This document shows, piece after piece, positions 1-8,757 of a stretch of DNA of 64,000 nucleotides. Below the pieces are notes generated by a model. It saw only the letters and a list, made by a program, of their open reading frames with translations, was not told where the DNA came from and did no database searches. The DNA lies in IMG/VR virus record IMGVR_UViG_3300025120_006500, positions 1 through 64,000 of that record; one strand, given 5' to 3'. This DNA is from a virus. Position 1 is the stretch's first letter. Each line of letters opens with the position of its first letter. Both the position numbers and the translations under genes were made by a program.

Positions 1-152
1 CATGGTTCAAAGAACTGCCATTTGATCAAGCGTCAATGGAAACAGGTATTGTTGATCAAAAGGTAGAAAACTTAATGGGAGTGCTAGACTGGAAGATATC
101 AGAAAACACTCAAATATCAACGACATTCGATGATCTATTTAAATTTGAATAA
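1..152 (+). CDS. C-terminal end of a gene cut by the window edge
   Basis: A reading frame open from base 3 encodes 49 residues and ends at TAA 150-152. The start lies outside the window. The stop overlaps the next ATG as TAATG, so the two genes are translationally adjacent and probably in one operon. The fragment ends in an acidic/aromatic tail (DDLFKFE) and I do not recognise it. Being upstream of a clamp gene it could belong to the replication cluster, but that is only position. Confidence 0.6.
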   Translation, partial: WFKELPFDQASMETGIVDQKVENLMGVLDWKISENTQISTTFDDLFKFE

Positions 153-1084
153 TGATTACTGACCTAGTTCGTTTTAGAAATAGTCTATTAGATAATTACA
201 AACAATTAACTAATACTGCTGACCAATCACAAAAACGTAATGTAGTAACACAACTAAACCAAGACAATCCACAGCAAGGATATCTATTAGATCTGGTAAA
301 GCTATATAACTCTAAGGCAGAGCTGGATCGTGAAGTAATTACAACCCTAGACGATATTATCACCGTACTAGAAGCAGATATTCTGCACCAAGTTGAAATA
401 CAATTTAGTGGTCCAGACTATCTCGCCAAGTTCAGTGACCGTAATCACGTAAGACCAAGTGGACCATACACACACGAAATACAAGAACATATAAGTTCAA
501 AGATATCAGGATATAGCAGTCAGGCATATCCTAGTTTACAGATAATGCCAATGGAAAGAATATATACAGTCTGTATGGTTGCCAGTGATCCACTATATCT
601 CACTGATACAAACATAAACAAACAATCATTCCGTGATTTATTAAACACATTTCCGCCACAGTATCAATCTAGGCTTCGCTGTTATAAAGTAGCAGACAGG
701 AACTTTGATGAGTTACCACAAGAACAATTTGCATTTGTATTAGCCTGGGACTTTTTCACTGGTCTGGCACAAGAGTATGTAACAGAGTATCTCAAACAGG
801 TCTATACCCTATTGCGTAGTGGTGGTACGTTTATGTTTAATTATGTTAACTGCGATCGTATTGAAGGGTGCATACAGGCACAACAAGGCTCCGAAAGTTG
901 GAATACCGAAACAGCTATTAAGCAGGTAGCCCTAGACATAGGATATGAAATAGCAGACTTAAACAATATTTCTAATGCTGAAAGCGACTGGTTTCGAACT
1001 GCCAGCTGGATTGAACTAAAAAAACCTGGAAAACTACAGACAATGAAAAATACCCAATCTATGGGAGAGGTCCTACGGAAATGA
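152..1084 (+). CDS. Putative class I SAM-dependent methyltransferase-like protein
   Basis: This 310-residue protein has a poorly conserved helical N-terminal half. Its C-terminal half looks like the end of a Rossmann methyltransferase: an acidic strand (FAFVLAWDFF), a helix, then LLRSGGTFMFNYVN, which resembles the 'LkpGG.li' post-motif. A clear glycine-rich SAM loop is not obvious, so it may be degenerate or only fold-related. The start overlaps the previous stop. Substrate is unknown. Function is inferred from the C-terminal pattern only. Confidence 0.45.
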   Translation: MITDLVRFRNSLLDNYKQLTNTADQSQKRNVVTQLNQDNPQQGYLLDLVKLYNSKAELDREVITTLDDIITVLEADILHQVEIQFSGPDYLAKFSDRNHVRPSGPYTHEIQEHISSKISGYSSQAYPSLQIMPMERIYTVCMVASDPLYLTDTNINKQSFRDLLNTFPPQYQSRLRCYKVADRNFDELPQEQFAFVLAWDFFTGLAQEYVTEYLKQVYTLLRSGGTFMFNYVNCDRIEGCIQAQQGSESWNTETAIKQVALDIGYEIADLNNISNAESDWFRTASWIELKKPGKLQTMKNTQSMGEVLRK

Positions 1085-1099
1085 TTTTATCAAAAGAGG

Positions 1100-1128
1100 T
1101 TGCTTACGACCTAAATACCATATATAAT
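1100..1128 (+). promoter_or_regulatory. Sigma70-type promoter before the sliding clamp gene
   Basis: TTGCTT (1100-1105), a 17-bp spacer and TATAAT (1123-1128) predict a start near 1135 and a ~25-nt leader. The spacer plus -10 box (1106-1128, 23 bp) is identical to 8670-8692 upstream of folE, so the element is conserved beyond the two hexamers. A good ribosome-binding site (TTGGAGAA) lies at 1143-1150. Confidence 0.7.
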
Positions 1129-1159
1129 AATATTATTAATTCTTTGGAGAACTATCAAA

Positions 1160-1891
1160 ATGCGTGATCATTTATTAGACATCGTAAAAAACACTTATGG
1201 CTTAGGTATTATAGACCTAGTTAAAGTTAGTGGTACCGATGCAGAAACAAACATAGAAGCAATAGCAGAAGATCGTAGTGTTATTGTAAAAGCAAAATTA
1301 AATACGCCAGTGACTGAATTCAATGGTACATTTGGTATGCCTAACCTAGGTAAGTTAAGTACTATCTTAGGTATTAGTGAATATGCTAAAGACGCTAAAA
1401 TTACATTGACTAAACAAGATCGCAATGGTGAAAGTGTTCCAGTTGGATTACATTTTGAAAATGCCGCAGGTGACTTTAAGAATGATTACAGATTTATGAC
1501 ACAACAGATTGTTGAAGATAAACTTAAAACTGTTACAATGCGTCAAGTAAATTGGAATATAGAATTTACACCTAGTGTTAATAACATACAGAGACTTAAA
1601 TTTATGGCATCGGCTAATGCAGAAGAACTTAACTTTACTGCAAAAACAGAAGGTACTGATCTTAAATTATTCTTTGGTGATCATAGCAGTCACGCAGGAG
1701 ACTTTGTATTCCAGGCTGGTGTTACAGGTACACTAACTAAAGCGTGGGCTTGGCCAGTTGCGGCTGTAAGCAGTATTTTAAGTTTATCAGGCGATAAAAC
1801 ATTTAGAATATCAGATGAAGGTGCGGCACAGATTACTGTTGACTCAGGACTGGCAACATATGACTACATCTTACCAGCACAAAGCAAATAA
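1160..1891 (+). CDS. 45: Sliding clamp, T4 gp45-like DNA polymerase processivity factor
   Basis: The 243-residue product matches the T4 gp45 family in length (T4: 228) and layout. It starts with a short helix (LLDIVKNTYG), has an early 'ivkakl' strand region and the NLGKLSTIL segment, and contains repeated beta-strand halves. In this family the protein forms a trimeric ring that tethers the replicative polymerase to DNA and in T4 also activates late transcription with the sigma-like gp55. The ATG follows the TTGGAGAA ribosome site. The gene has its own sigma70-type promoter. The TAATG stop overlaps the next start. The late-transcription role is suggestive here because T4-like late boxes occur elsewhere in the window. 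Confidence 0.85.
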   Translation: MRDHLLDIVKNTYGLGIIDLVKVSGTDAETNIEAIAEDRSVIVKAKLNTPVTEFNGTFGMPNLGKLSTILGISEYAKDAKITLTKQDRNGESVPVGLHFENAAGDFKNDYRFMTQQIVEDKLKTVTMRQVNWNIEFTPSVNNIQRLKFMASANAEELNFTAKTEGTDLKLFFGDHSSHAGDFVFQAGVTGTLTKAWAWPVAAVSSILSLSGDKTFRISDEGAAQITVDSGLATYDYILPAQSK

Positions 1892-3489
1892 TGACATTTG
1901 AAATAGACAACTTAACTGCAAAACAAAAAGACTACGCTGTATTCTTGCCAGCACTAAGTGGCTTTTATGCCACTTATATAGGTAAGCAGAGACATCCTGA
2001 TCCAAAGTATAAAACATCAAACGGTCTATACATTGAAGACTCACGTATACCTAAAGACTTTGAGAAAGGTATAGAAGGTCTTAATTGGCTTAATCCAAAA
2101 GAAGCATACTTTCCATACCAATGGGCATTATATTCAGCAGGTCACGCAGAACTAGATACCAACAAGGTAAGTGCTAAAGAAGATATGATACGTAATAGAG
2201 ATCGTGCTAATAGTTTTGTATTAGGTGACTCAGGTGGATTCCAGATTGGTAAAGGTGTATGGGAAGGTGATTGGAAAAATCCAAACTGCCCTAAAGCACA
2301 AAAGAAACGTGAACTAGTACTTGCGTGGATGGATGCTTATATGGATTATGGAATGATACTAGATATTCCAGCGTGGGTTTGTCGTTCACCAGAAGGTCGT
2401 AAGGCATCGGGTATTAACTCTTATCTTGAAGCAGTCGAAGGTACATATATTAACAACGATTACTTTATGAAAAATAGAACAGGTGCCTGTAAGTTTTTAA
2501 ATGTATTGCAAGGTGAGAATCACGCAGAAGCAGATGATTGGTATGATAGGATGAAAAAATACTGTGATCCTACGCAATATGAAAAACCATTTAATGGTTG
2601 GGCAATGGGTGGACAGAATATGTGTGATATACACTTAGTTCTACGTAGACTAGTTACCTTAAGATTCGACGGGTTACTGAAAGAAGGATTGCACGATTGG
2701 ATGCACTTCCTAGGCACAAGTAAATTAGAGTGGGCAGTATTGCTAACTGATGTTCAAAGAGCAGTACGCAAGTATGTAAATCCAAACTTTACAATATCAT
2801 TTGATTGTGCTTCACCTTTCTTAGCAAGTGCGAATGGACAAATATATATTCAAACAGAAATTGAAGAGAAATCAAAATGGGTATATAGAATGGTGCCTAG
2901 TGTAGATGATAAGAAGTATGCTACAGATACTAGACGTTTTAGTGATGGTGTATTGCAGGATAAAGTGTTTGAAAACTTTACTGATAGTCCAATTAGTAAA
3001 CGTTGCACTATGAACGATATTTGTGTGTATAAGCCAGGTGATCTAAATAAAATTAACAAAGAAGGAAAAACTTCGTGGGATTCATTTAGTTATGCTATAC
3101 AGATGGGACATAATGTTTGGAGTCATTTAACATCGGTCCAAGAAGCTAATAGGCAGTATGATATCGGAGTGAAACCGGCAATGATGTCGGCTACAACTGC
3201 AGATAAGAAAACACCTAGAGATTATAATGGTATAAATGATTTCCGTGACATAGTAGATATGATCTTTAGTTTAGACAATAAAAGTGATGCACTTGAATTA
3301 ATTGAACACTATAACAAGTATTGGATGGCTATAATTGGTACACGTGGAGCAATAGGTAAAAAAACTACAAATAGTTCAACTATGTTTAATAATCTATTTG
3401 ATACGGGTGCAGATGAGGAAGAAATAGTTATCAATGATGATGTTATACTAGATGAGGACAAACTAGATAAACTAGAATTGGAGGAATAA
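1891..3489 (+). CDS. dpdA: tRNA-guanine transglycosylase-like protein (DpdA-type DNA base exchange)
   Basis: This 532-residue protein resembles bacterial Tgt and phage DpdA. Visible are DSGGFQ (residues 113-118; Tgt Asp102 region), LDIP (157-160; second catalytic Asp region), NVLQG (204-208; substrate Gln), GWAMGGQ (236-242; Gly loop) and FDCASPF (304-310; Asp305 at the nucleophile position of Tgt). The canonical CxCxxC zinc site of tRNA Tgt is not apparent, and there is an acidic C-terminal tail. DpdA proteins exchange guanine in DNA for a 7-deazaguanine. Co-occurrence with folE, queD and queE in this window supports that role. A tRNA-modifying role cannot be excluded. Confidence 0.75.
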   Translation: MTFEIDNLTAKQKDYAVFLPALSGFYATYIGKQRHPDPKYKTSNGLYIEDSRIPKDFEKGIEGLNWLNPKEAYFPYQWALYSAGHAELDTNKVSAKEDMIRNRDRANSFVLGDSGGFQIGKGVWEGDWKNPNCPKAQKKRELVLAWMDAYMDYGMILDIPAWVCRSPEGRKASGINSYLEAVEGTYINNDYFMKNRTGACKFLNVLQGENHAEADDWYDRMKKYCDPTQYEKPFNGWAMGGQNMCDIHLVLRRLVTLRFDGLLKEGLHDWMHFLGTSKLEWAVLLTDVQRAVRKYVNPNFTISFDCASPFLASANGQIYIQTEIEEKSKWVYRMVPSVDDKKYATDTRRFSDGVLQDKVFENFTDSPISKRCTMNDICVYKPGDLNKINKEGKTSWDSFSYAIQMGHNVWSHLTSVQEANRQYDIGVKPAMMSATTADKKTPRDYNGINDFRDIVDMIFSLDNKSDALELIEHYNKYWMAIIGTRGAIGKKTTNSSTMFNNLFDTGADEEEIVINDDVILDEDKLDKLELEE

Positions 3490-3492
3490 GAT

Positions 3493-3687
3493 ATGAGTGG
3501 TAAAGACATATTAAGATTAGAAGCACTGCAACTAAAACACAAACGTCTTGATAAACAATGTAAAGAAGGACACAGTAACTATCTGAACGATTCTGAGATA
3601 AAAAAGATGAAGACAGAAAAGGCATATATTAAAGCTGAGATTGCTGAACTTAATAAATTGGTAGAAGCAGATAAAGACGTTGACTAA
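3493..3687 (+). CDS. Small coiled-coil protein, YdcH/DUF465-like
   Basis: A 64-residue, highly charged helical protein whose pattern (LRLEALQLKHKRLDKQ, then EIKKMKTEKAYIKAEIAEL) resembles the YdcH/DUF465 family of short helical hairpins. The start follows a GAGGAATAAGAT ribosome site 3 nt after the previous stop, so it is co-transcribed with the TGT-like gene. Its 3' end overlaps the -35 box of the next promoter. Function in that family is unknown. Confidence 0.6.
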   Translation: MSGKDILRLEALQLKHKRLDKQCKEGHSNYLNDSEIKKMKTEKAYIKAEIAELNKLVEADKDVD

Positions 3688-3708
3688 TTTGCAAAAAGGC
3701 TGTATACT
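3680..3708 (+). promoter_or_regulatory. Sigma70-type promoter giving a predicted leaderless mRNA
   Basis: TTGACT (3680-3685), a 17-bp spacer and TATACT (3703-3708). The -10 box ends exactly 6 nt before the ATG at 3715, so the predicted +1 is the A of the start codon. There is no room for a ribosome-binding site. Confidence 0.75.
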
Positions 3709-3714
3709 AGCAAT

Positions 3715-4230
3715 ATGAAACGATTATATAACACAGGCGAAGCAGAACATATCGAAATGTTTATAGGTGTGGAAGTAGAAAAGACACCTGCATACGGTCT
3801 TAAGACTTTGTTTGTTGTTGGTGCATTGGCTCCGGAGAACATAATCACGATCGCCACAGAAAATGACTGCGATCATTTATACTTTGGAGCCAACCAATCA
3901 TATGATGGCGGTAGTAAACACAAGTGGGACCATATGATTTTCCATTGCCTAAGATTAGGTTTTAAGTGTACATTAGACTTTGATGTTACACACTGTAAAA
4001 CTGATCAGAAATGGTTAGCTGAATTAGGCAAGTATGAGAACTTTATTCCTCAGATATCAGTTAAGATTCCCAACTTGACACAGTTAGGGGAAAATGCTAC
4101 AATAAAGATTGATGACATTGATTTTTCTGCTACCAATCCAGGAGTATGGTGTCATAACGTATCAACATTAACTAAAGCAGATTCATACACGGATTGGAGT
4201 GAATATGCTAAGGACGAGGTAATATCATGA
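3715..4230 (+). CDS. Unknown protein, 171 aa, predicted leaderless
   Basis: I do not recognise this family. The protein is soluble and mixed alpha/beta, with no signal peptide or membrane segment. A histidine-containing strand pair (HKWDHMIFHCLRLGF, then TLDFDVTHCK) and a PGVWCHN segment could bind metal, but no known motif is complete. It heads a run of four genes overlapping by 4, 1 and 1 nt that ends in a glycosyltransferase. Its promoter predicts translation from the 5' end of the mRNA. Confidence 0.65.
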   Translation: MKRLYNTGEAEHIEMFIGVEVEKTPAYGLKTLFVVGALAPENIITIATENDCDHLYFGANQSYDGGSKHKWDHMIFHCLRLGFKCTLDFDVTHCKTDQKWLAELGKYENFIPQISVKIPNLTQLGENATIKIDDIDFSATNPGVWCHNVSTLTKADSYTDWSEYAKDEVIS

Positions 4231-4421
4231 GTATATTAAATGTACTAGCAGTACAATATCAAGCAAATATAGATCTACACAAAGAAAACATCAAGATTTT
4301 TATGGCAAATCCTGTAGGTGTTGCTGAACATATTAACTATGCTGAAAGTATTGAAAAAGAACTTACAGCAATTGCTACAAATATGGATTTACTTGAAGCA
4401 TTAGAAGAAGTTAACAAATAA
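4227..4421 (+). CDS. Small unknown helical protein, 64 aa
   Basis: The ATG overlaps the upstream TGA (ATGA) and the stop overlaps the following ATG (TAATG), so the frame is locked between two genes in one operon. The sequence is almost wholly helical with acidic/hydrophobic heptads (SIEKELTAIATNMDLLEALEEV). No motif recognised. Confidence 0.6.
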   Translation: MSILNVLAVQYQANIDLHKENIKIFMANPVGVAEHINYAESIEKELTAIATNMDLLEALEEVNK

Positions 4422-4867
4422 TGATACAAAATGAAAGAGAGACTATAGAAAGAATCGTAGAGAAGTCGCAGAAGAAAATATGGATAACTTTTCGTAAAGA
4501 AGGTATTCATCAGTACCCTGCGGCATTAACCGATCCTAAACTTGCAACTGGTGATGAGTATGATGTTTCATTCCTAGGACACCCACATAGACACATCTTT
4601 CACTTTAAAGTGACTATTGATGTTGGGCACGACGATCGAGAAATTGAATTTATACAATTTAAACGCTGGTGTGAAAATCTTTATCAAGATGATGGTATTC
4701 TTAATCTTAAAAATCAAAGTTGTGAAATGATAAGTGATGCATTATATATTGAAATTGCTAATAGATATCCAGGTAGAGATATTTGGATTGAAGTAAGTGA
4801 AGATGGAGAAAATGGATCTATTGTACAATATAATACTACACAGCCTGGACATTCGGTCGTTATTTAA
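4421..4867 (+). CDS. Unknown 148-aa protein, possibly tunnelling-fold (QueD-like)
   Basis: The central part has a His-rich strand (GHPHRHIFHFKVTID), then IEFIQFKRWCENLY, then a helix with SCEMISDALYIEIANRYPG and a final strand IWIEVSEDGEN. That order mirrors 6-pyruvoyl-tetrahydropterin synthase/QueD proteins: H-x-H strand, 'DF..lk' helix, 'sTaEnla..i' helix, 'v.v.Et' strand. The match is by pattern only and several catalytic residues are not identifiable, so it may be an unrelated phage protein. It overlaps both neighbours by 1 nt. Confidence 0.5.
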   Translation: MIQNERETIERIVEKSQKKIWITFRKEGIHQYPAALTDPKLATGDEYDVSFLGHPHRHIFHFKVTIDVGHDDREIEFIQFKRWCENLYQDDGILNLKNQSCEMISDALYIEIANRYPGRDIWIEVSEDGENGSIVQYNTTQPGHSVVI

Positions 4868-5940
4868 TGGCAAATATATTTTTAATTGATCTTGAAGCAG
4901 TTGACACTAGATATACAGGTCAGTGGAAAACTCACGTACCTAAACTATTAGAGGAGGCTGGACACAATGTTACAGTTATTGAAGGACCTAGTGATATTCC
5001 CAATGCCACTACTCCTGGCGCTTTTCTTAACTTTGGTGGTACTAACATATACAAGGCTAGACAAGTTGAGGAACTCAGTCGCTTGTTCACTAGCGGTAAA
5101 ATACACAGTGGGGATCACGTTATCTTTACTGACGCTTGGCATCCTGGTATCATTAATCTAAAGTATATGAGTGAGTTACTTGATATAAAAGTAACGATAC
5201 ACGCACTATGGCACGCTGGATCATATGACCCACAAGACTTCTTAGGTAGACTGATAGGTGATGCTAATTGGGTAAGACATACTGAATGTGCATTCTTTGA
5301 AGCTATTGATCATAACTACTTTGCTACAGACTTCCATATTGATATGTTCTGTGAAAACTTATTAGGTATGAGAGATGGCGAACTAGACATAATGAGGTAT
5401 CGTAAGAAAATTGTACGCACAGGTTGGCCTATGGAGTATATGCCTAAACTATTTGAAGAATACAGTAGCTTACCTAAACGTAACCTTATACTATTTCCAC
5501 ATAGACTAGCACCTGAGAAACAGGTAGATATATTCAATGACCTTGCTTCAGCAATGCCTCAATATGAATGGATAGTATGTCAGTATGAAAAGTTAACTAA
5601 GGATCAGTACCACACTTTATTAGGTCAAGCAAAGTTAGTATTCTCAGCAAATCTACAAGAAACACTAGGTATTAGTATGTATGAAGGTGCTCTTTGTAAT
5701 ACTACACCATTAGTGCCAGATAGATTAAGTTATTCAGAAATGTACAGTTCAATATTTAAATATCCAACCGAATATACAGAATCGTGGGACAGTTATCTTG
5801 AGTATAGACAAGAACTAATGGATGCTATTGAATATCATATAGAGAATTATGAATCAGTATTACCTAAGGTTAAAGCACAGGCCAGAATACTAGATGAAAA
5901 TTTCTTTTCAGCAAGTGCTATATTAGAAAACATTGAGTAA
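4867..5940 (+). CDS. GT-B glycosyltransferase, GT4-like
   Basis: This 357-residue protein has the two-lobed GT-B layout. The C-terminal lobe contains LILFPHRLAPEKQVD (donor-lobe start) and the signature region SANLQETLGISMYEGALC, with the E-x7-E-like pair that contacts the nucleotide sugar. A C-terminal helix crosses back, as is usual. No signal peptide or membrane segment, so it is likely cytoplasmic. Acceptor is unknown; modified phage DNA, host glycans or virion proteins are possible. Its 3' end overlaps a DegT-like aminotransferase, hinting at a shared sugar pathway. Confidence 0.75.
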   Translation: MANIFLIDLEAVDTRYTGQWKTHVPKLLEEAGHNVTVIEGPSDIPNATTPGAFLNFGGTNIYKARQVEELSRLFTSGKIHSGDHVIFTDAWHPGIINLKYMSELLDIKVTIHALWHAGSYDPQDFLGRLIGDANWVRHTECAFFEAIDHNYFATDFHIDMFCENLLGMRDGELDIMRYRKKIVRTGWPMEYMPKLFEEYSSLPKRNLILFPHRLAPEKQVDIFNDLASAMPQYEWIVCQYEKLTKDQYHTLLGQAKLVFSANLQETLGISMYEGALCNTTPLVPDRLSYSEMYSSIFKYPTEYTESWDSYLEYRQELMDAIEYHIENYESVLPKVKAQARILDENFFSASAILENIE

Positions 5941-6520
5941 TCCATTTGATCATATAACAGAGTTTGAAGATGCACTAGCATCATACACTGGTGCCAAATA
6001 TGCAGTAATGACTGATTGTTGTACACACGCTTTAGAGTTATCATTCTTAGCAACTGGCTATAAAAAAACGCAATTTACTCCATACACATATATTAGTATA
6101 CCAATGATGCTTAAAAAAATATCTGTAGAGTATGAATTTAATGATATAGAAAACTGGCTAGGCGAGTATCACTTCTTCGATACTAACATATGGGATTCAG
6201 CTCGTAAACTAACTCCAGAAATGTATAAGCCAGGGCAGATACAATGCCTAAGTTTTGGCTATGGTAAACCCTTAGTGCTAGGCAGAGGTGGTGCAATACT
6301 GTTAGATGATTATGATTTATATAAGAAACTAAAACTTATGTGCTATGATGGTCGTGACCTATCAATAACACCATGGGAAGACCAAAAAGAATTCGTGCTA
6401 GGATATCATTATAAACCTACACCAGAAGAAGCTCTAATAGGACTAGATCTATTAGGTAGTCATAACGAACTCCCCGAAATTAAAAAATACCCAAATCTCA
6501 ATACTTTATCTATAACATAG
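5933..6520 (+). CDS. Truncated DegT/DnrJ/EryC1-type aminotransferase-like protein
   Basis: At 195 residues it is about half the usual ~370. It keeps the N-terminal TGAKYAVMTDCCTHALELS block (cofactor-binding start), WDSAR (pyridine-N aspartate region) and SFGYGKPLVLGRGGAILL, whose Lys lies where DegT enzymes carry the PLP lysine. The C-terminal small domain is missing. The likely start is TTG at 5933, overlapping the glycosyltransferase stop by 8 nt. The family makes amino-sugars for glycans. Whether this minimal version is active is uncertain. Confidence 0.65.
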   Translation: MSNPFDHITEFEDALASYTGAKYAVMTDCCTHALELSFLATGYKKTQFTPYTYISIPMMLKKISVEYEFNDIENWLGEYHFFDTNIWDSARKLTPEMYKPGQIQCLSFGYGKPLVLGRGGAILLDDYDLYKKLKLMCYDGRDLSITPWEDQKEFVLGYHYKPTPEEALIGLDLLGSHNELPEIKKYPNLNTLSIT

Positions 6521-6533
6521 AAGCTGGTAAGTT

Positions 6534-6541
6534 CATAAATA
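6534..6541 (+). promoter_or_regulatory. T4-late-like promoter box
   Basis: CATAAATA within TTCATAAATACTT lies 7 nt before the ATG at 6549. The same 13-nt string occurs on the minus strand before the radical SAM gene starting at 22356. T4 late consensus is TATAAATA with a start about 6 nt downstream, so the mRNA would have almost no leader. Confidence 0.5.
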
Positions 6542-6548
6542 CTTTACT

Positions 6549-6683
6549 ATGAAGAAGATCGATTGGAAAGACGTTTGGAGACAAGCACGGAACGAATCTA
6601 AAAAGCACGGTAACATAGAAGGTCCTGAGAAATGGGCTTTGTATGTAGTCGTAGTATTCCTGCTGTTTTTTGTATTAATATAG
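6549..6683 (+). CDS. Small single-pass membrane protein, 44 aa
   Basis: A charged N-terminal half (MKKIDWKDVWRQARNESKKHG) is followed by a C-terminal hydrophobic stretch (WALYVVVVFLLFFVLI), giving one membrane segment with the basic half probably cytoplasmic. It sits alone between two genes directly behind a late-like box, which supports it being real. It could be a small holin- or spanin-type or regulatory membrane protein; nothing specific is recognisable. Confidence 0.6.
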   Translation: MKKIDWKDVWRQARNESKKHGNIEGPEKWALYVVVVFLLFFVLI

Positions 6684-6740
6684 AAAGTATCTTCTTTCTT
6701 AGATCAGCACGAACCTATTATTTTAGGGTAATTACTAACT

Positions 6741-6748
6741 AATAAATA
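6741..6748 (+). promoter_or_regulatory. T4-late-like promoter box
   Basis: AATAAATA followed by CTGTAT and then the ATG at 6755 (6-nt gap). No ribosome-binding site precedes the ATG, so a near-leaderless late transcript is predicted. Confidence 0.45.
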
Positions 6749-6754
6749 CTGTAT

Positions 6755-8629
6755 ATGAAGAATATATATCTACTTCAGGCCAGTAACCTTGGTGGTTACC
6801 GTGGCACTTTCCTTGCTTGGGCACCTTATGCTGTTGGCTGTCTATGGGCATACGTATCACAATTCAAAGAGATTACTGATCACATCGATCTTAAAGAAAT
6901 GATGGCACTTAAAGAGCCAATTGGTGATATAGTCGATAGGCTAGACAATCCAGATATGTTTGGATTCAGCTCGTATGTTTGGAACTTTAATTATAATATA
7001 GAATTAAGTCGTCGTATCAAAGAACGTTATCCCAACTGTAAAATAGTATTTGGTGGACCGCATATTAACAGAAAAACTCTTGGTGACTATCCACATATTG
7101 ACGCAATAATTATAGCAGAAGCTGAACTTAGTTTTAAGTCTTTACTCGAGGATCTTATTGTTGATGATGTACAGGCTGTATACGAAAGAGAAAGGATTGA
7201 TAACCTTGATATACTACCTAGTCCGTATGCTACAGGAATGTTTAATAAACTAATCGAAAGTCATCCAGAGCTAGTTTGGGCGGCTACTTTAGAAACTAAT
7301 AGGGGGTGTCCGTACTCTTGTACTTTTTGTGATTGGGGTAGCCTAACAGCTAGTAAGGTACAAAAGATGACTTTGGACCGATTACAAGATGATATCGATT
7401 GGATCAAATCCAAACCCAACTTGGTTCAAATTAATATCGCTGATGCTAACTTTGGTATATTTAAACAGAGAGATCTCGATGCCGCTAAGATTATTAGGCA
7501 GGCTATCGACGATGGCAATGTAGATGAAATACAACTTAGTTACACTAAAAAATTTAACAAAGAATTGTACGATATAATCTTATTGTTAAATCAACCAACT
7601 GGATTCCAAATAAGTTTACAGACTGACAATAAAGACACACTCAAAGCTATCAAAAGAAAGAACTTACCCGAAGAAGATATTGCTAAGTTAATTGCGTTTG
7701 CTGATGAACACAGTATATCACACGAACAAGAATATATATTAGGTTTACCTTTAGAAACTAAAGACAGTTGGTATGACTCAATGACTAATAGACTAGAAGA
7801 AGGACAGCACAAGGTATTTGATGTGTTTATATGCAGTATATTACCTAATACCGAGATGGCCAATGATTACTACAGAAAACAATATGGAATTAAAAGTGTA
7901 TTGACTCCAGATCTTAATTCGGTTGCACCTACATCAGAAGGTGACTTTCAAGTGTTAGAGTATAGTGAAATTATAACAGAAACATCAACAATGCCTAGAG
8001 AAGAATTAATTGACTGTTTCTTGTTTAGCCATATCATACAACACGTACACGCAACAGGATATAGTTTTGTTGCTAGTCGTATAGCACACAAACATTTTGG
8101 TATACCAATGGTCGACTTCTATCGAGAATTAGAAAAGCGTATGTATGCAGATCGCGATATAGGCAATCAATTACGCTTTGTTAGATCACTATTAAATGAA
8201 ATGTTTGATACCGGTAGGATACAAAATCCTACTTATAAAGAAGAAGGACGTCTTGACCTATCAAGTTACAAACCGTTTTTCAAAATGAAAAATAAATTGA
8301 TGCAACTAGCAGTCGATAGTATACGCTCACTTGCTGACTGTGATCAAGAAACAATCGAAGACATATTAGCATTACAGAAAGCCTATACATTTGATGTTAC
8401 TCACGAACAAGAGAGTGAATTTACTAGTCAATATGATATTGATACCTTTGCCCATACTAAAACCTTATATAAAATTAATACTAGTATGAGCAAAGGAGAA
8501 TTTATCAAACAATGGGCAGGAAATGGATCATTCCATATCCTACACCAAGAACACAAATTGGTAAACACCTTTACCAAAATACCAACTGCTCGCACGATCC
8601 TTGAGCAGATAGCCGTCCAAGCAGTCTAA
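6755..8629 (+). CDS. B12-binding-domain radical SAM protein
   Basis: This 624-residue protein has an N-terminal Rossmann/cobalamin-binding-type domain (about 1-150, with FGFSSYVWN and IVFGGPHI), then a radical SAM domain with CPYSCTFC (Cys185, Cys189, Cys192) that would hold the 4Fe-4S cluster. The classical DxHxxG cobalamin motif is not seen, as in many family members. The C-terminal ~200 residues are helical. The family does radical methylation, ring contraction or similar chemistry on unknown substrates. Preceded by a late-like box with no ribosome site. Confidence 0.85.
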   Translation: MKNIYLLQASNLGGYRGTFLAWAPYAVGCLWAYVSQFKEITDHIDLKEMMALKEPIGDIVDRLDNPDMFGFSSYVWNFNYNIELSRRIKERYPNCKIVFGGPHINRKTLGDYPHIDAIIIAEAELSFKSLLEDLIVDDVQAVYERERIDNLDILPSPYATGMFNKLIESHPELVWAATLETNRGCPYSCTFCDWGSLTASKVQKMTLDRLQDDIDWIKSKPNLVQINIADANFGIFKQRDLDAAKIIRQAIDDGNVDEIQLSYTKKFNKELYDIILLLNQPTGFQISLQTDNKDTLKAIKRKNLPEEDIAKLIAFADEHSISHEQEYILGLPLETKDSWYDSMTNRLEEGQHKVFDVFICSILPNTEMANDYYRKQYGIKSVLTPDLNSVAPTSEGDFQVLEYSEIITETSTMPREELIDCFLFSHIIQHVHATGYSFVASRIAHKHFGIPMVDFYRELEKRMYADRDIGNQLRFVRSLLNEMFDTGRIQNPTYKEEGRLDLSSYKPFFKMKNKLMQLAVDSIRSLADCDQETIEDILALQKAYTFDVTHEQESEFTSQYDIDTFAHTKTLYKINTSMSKGEFIKQWAGNGSFHILHQEHKLVNTFTKIPTARTILEQIAVQAV

Positions 8630-8663
8630 AAATTACCTTTGAGCATAAAAATTATCGTAACGG

Positions 8664-8692
8664 TTGACCACGACCTAAATACCATATATAAT
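8664..8692 (+). promoter_or_regulatory. Sigma70-type promoter before folE
   Basis: TTGACC (8664-8669), a 17-bp spacer and TATAAT (8687-8692). Bases 8670-8692 duplicate the spacer and -10 box of the clamp promoter at 1106-1128 exactly. Start is predicted near 8699, giving a ~60-nt leader. The rest of the 128-nt gap holds no gene that I can support. Confidence 0.75.
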
Positions 8693-8757
8693 GTAAGTTA
8701 TATTATGAATTATATTTTTTAAATTGGCAATCCACTGCCTTAACATCGGAGAATAAA

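Noticed and set aside
1081-1167. A 28-codon frame between the methyltransferase-like and clamp genes
   Set aside because: It spans the clamp promoter and the clamp start, with no match or plausible product. Probably fortuitous.
6684-6740. Possible small RNA or tRNA in the gap before the B12 radical SAM gene
   Set aside because: 57 bases only; no cloverleaf or stable hairpin seen.
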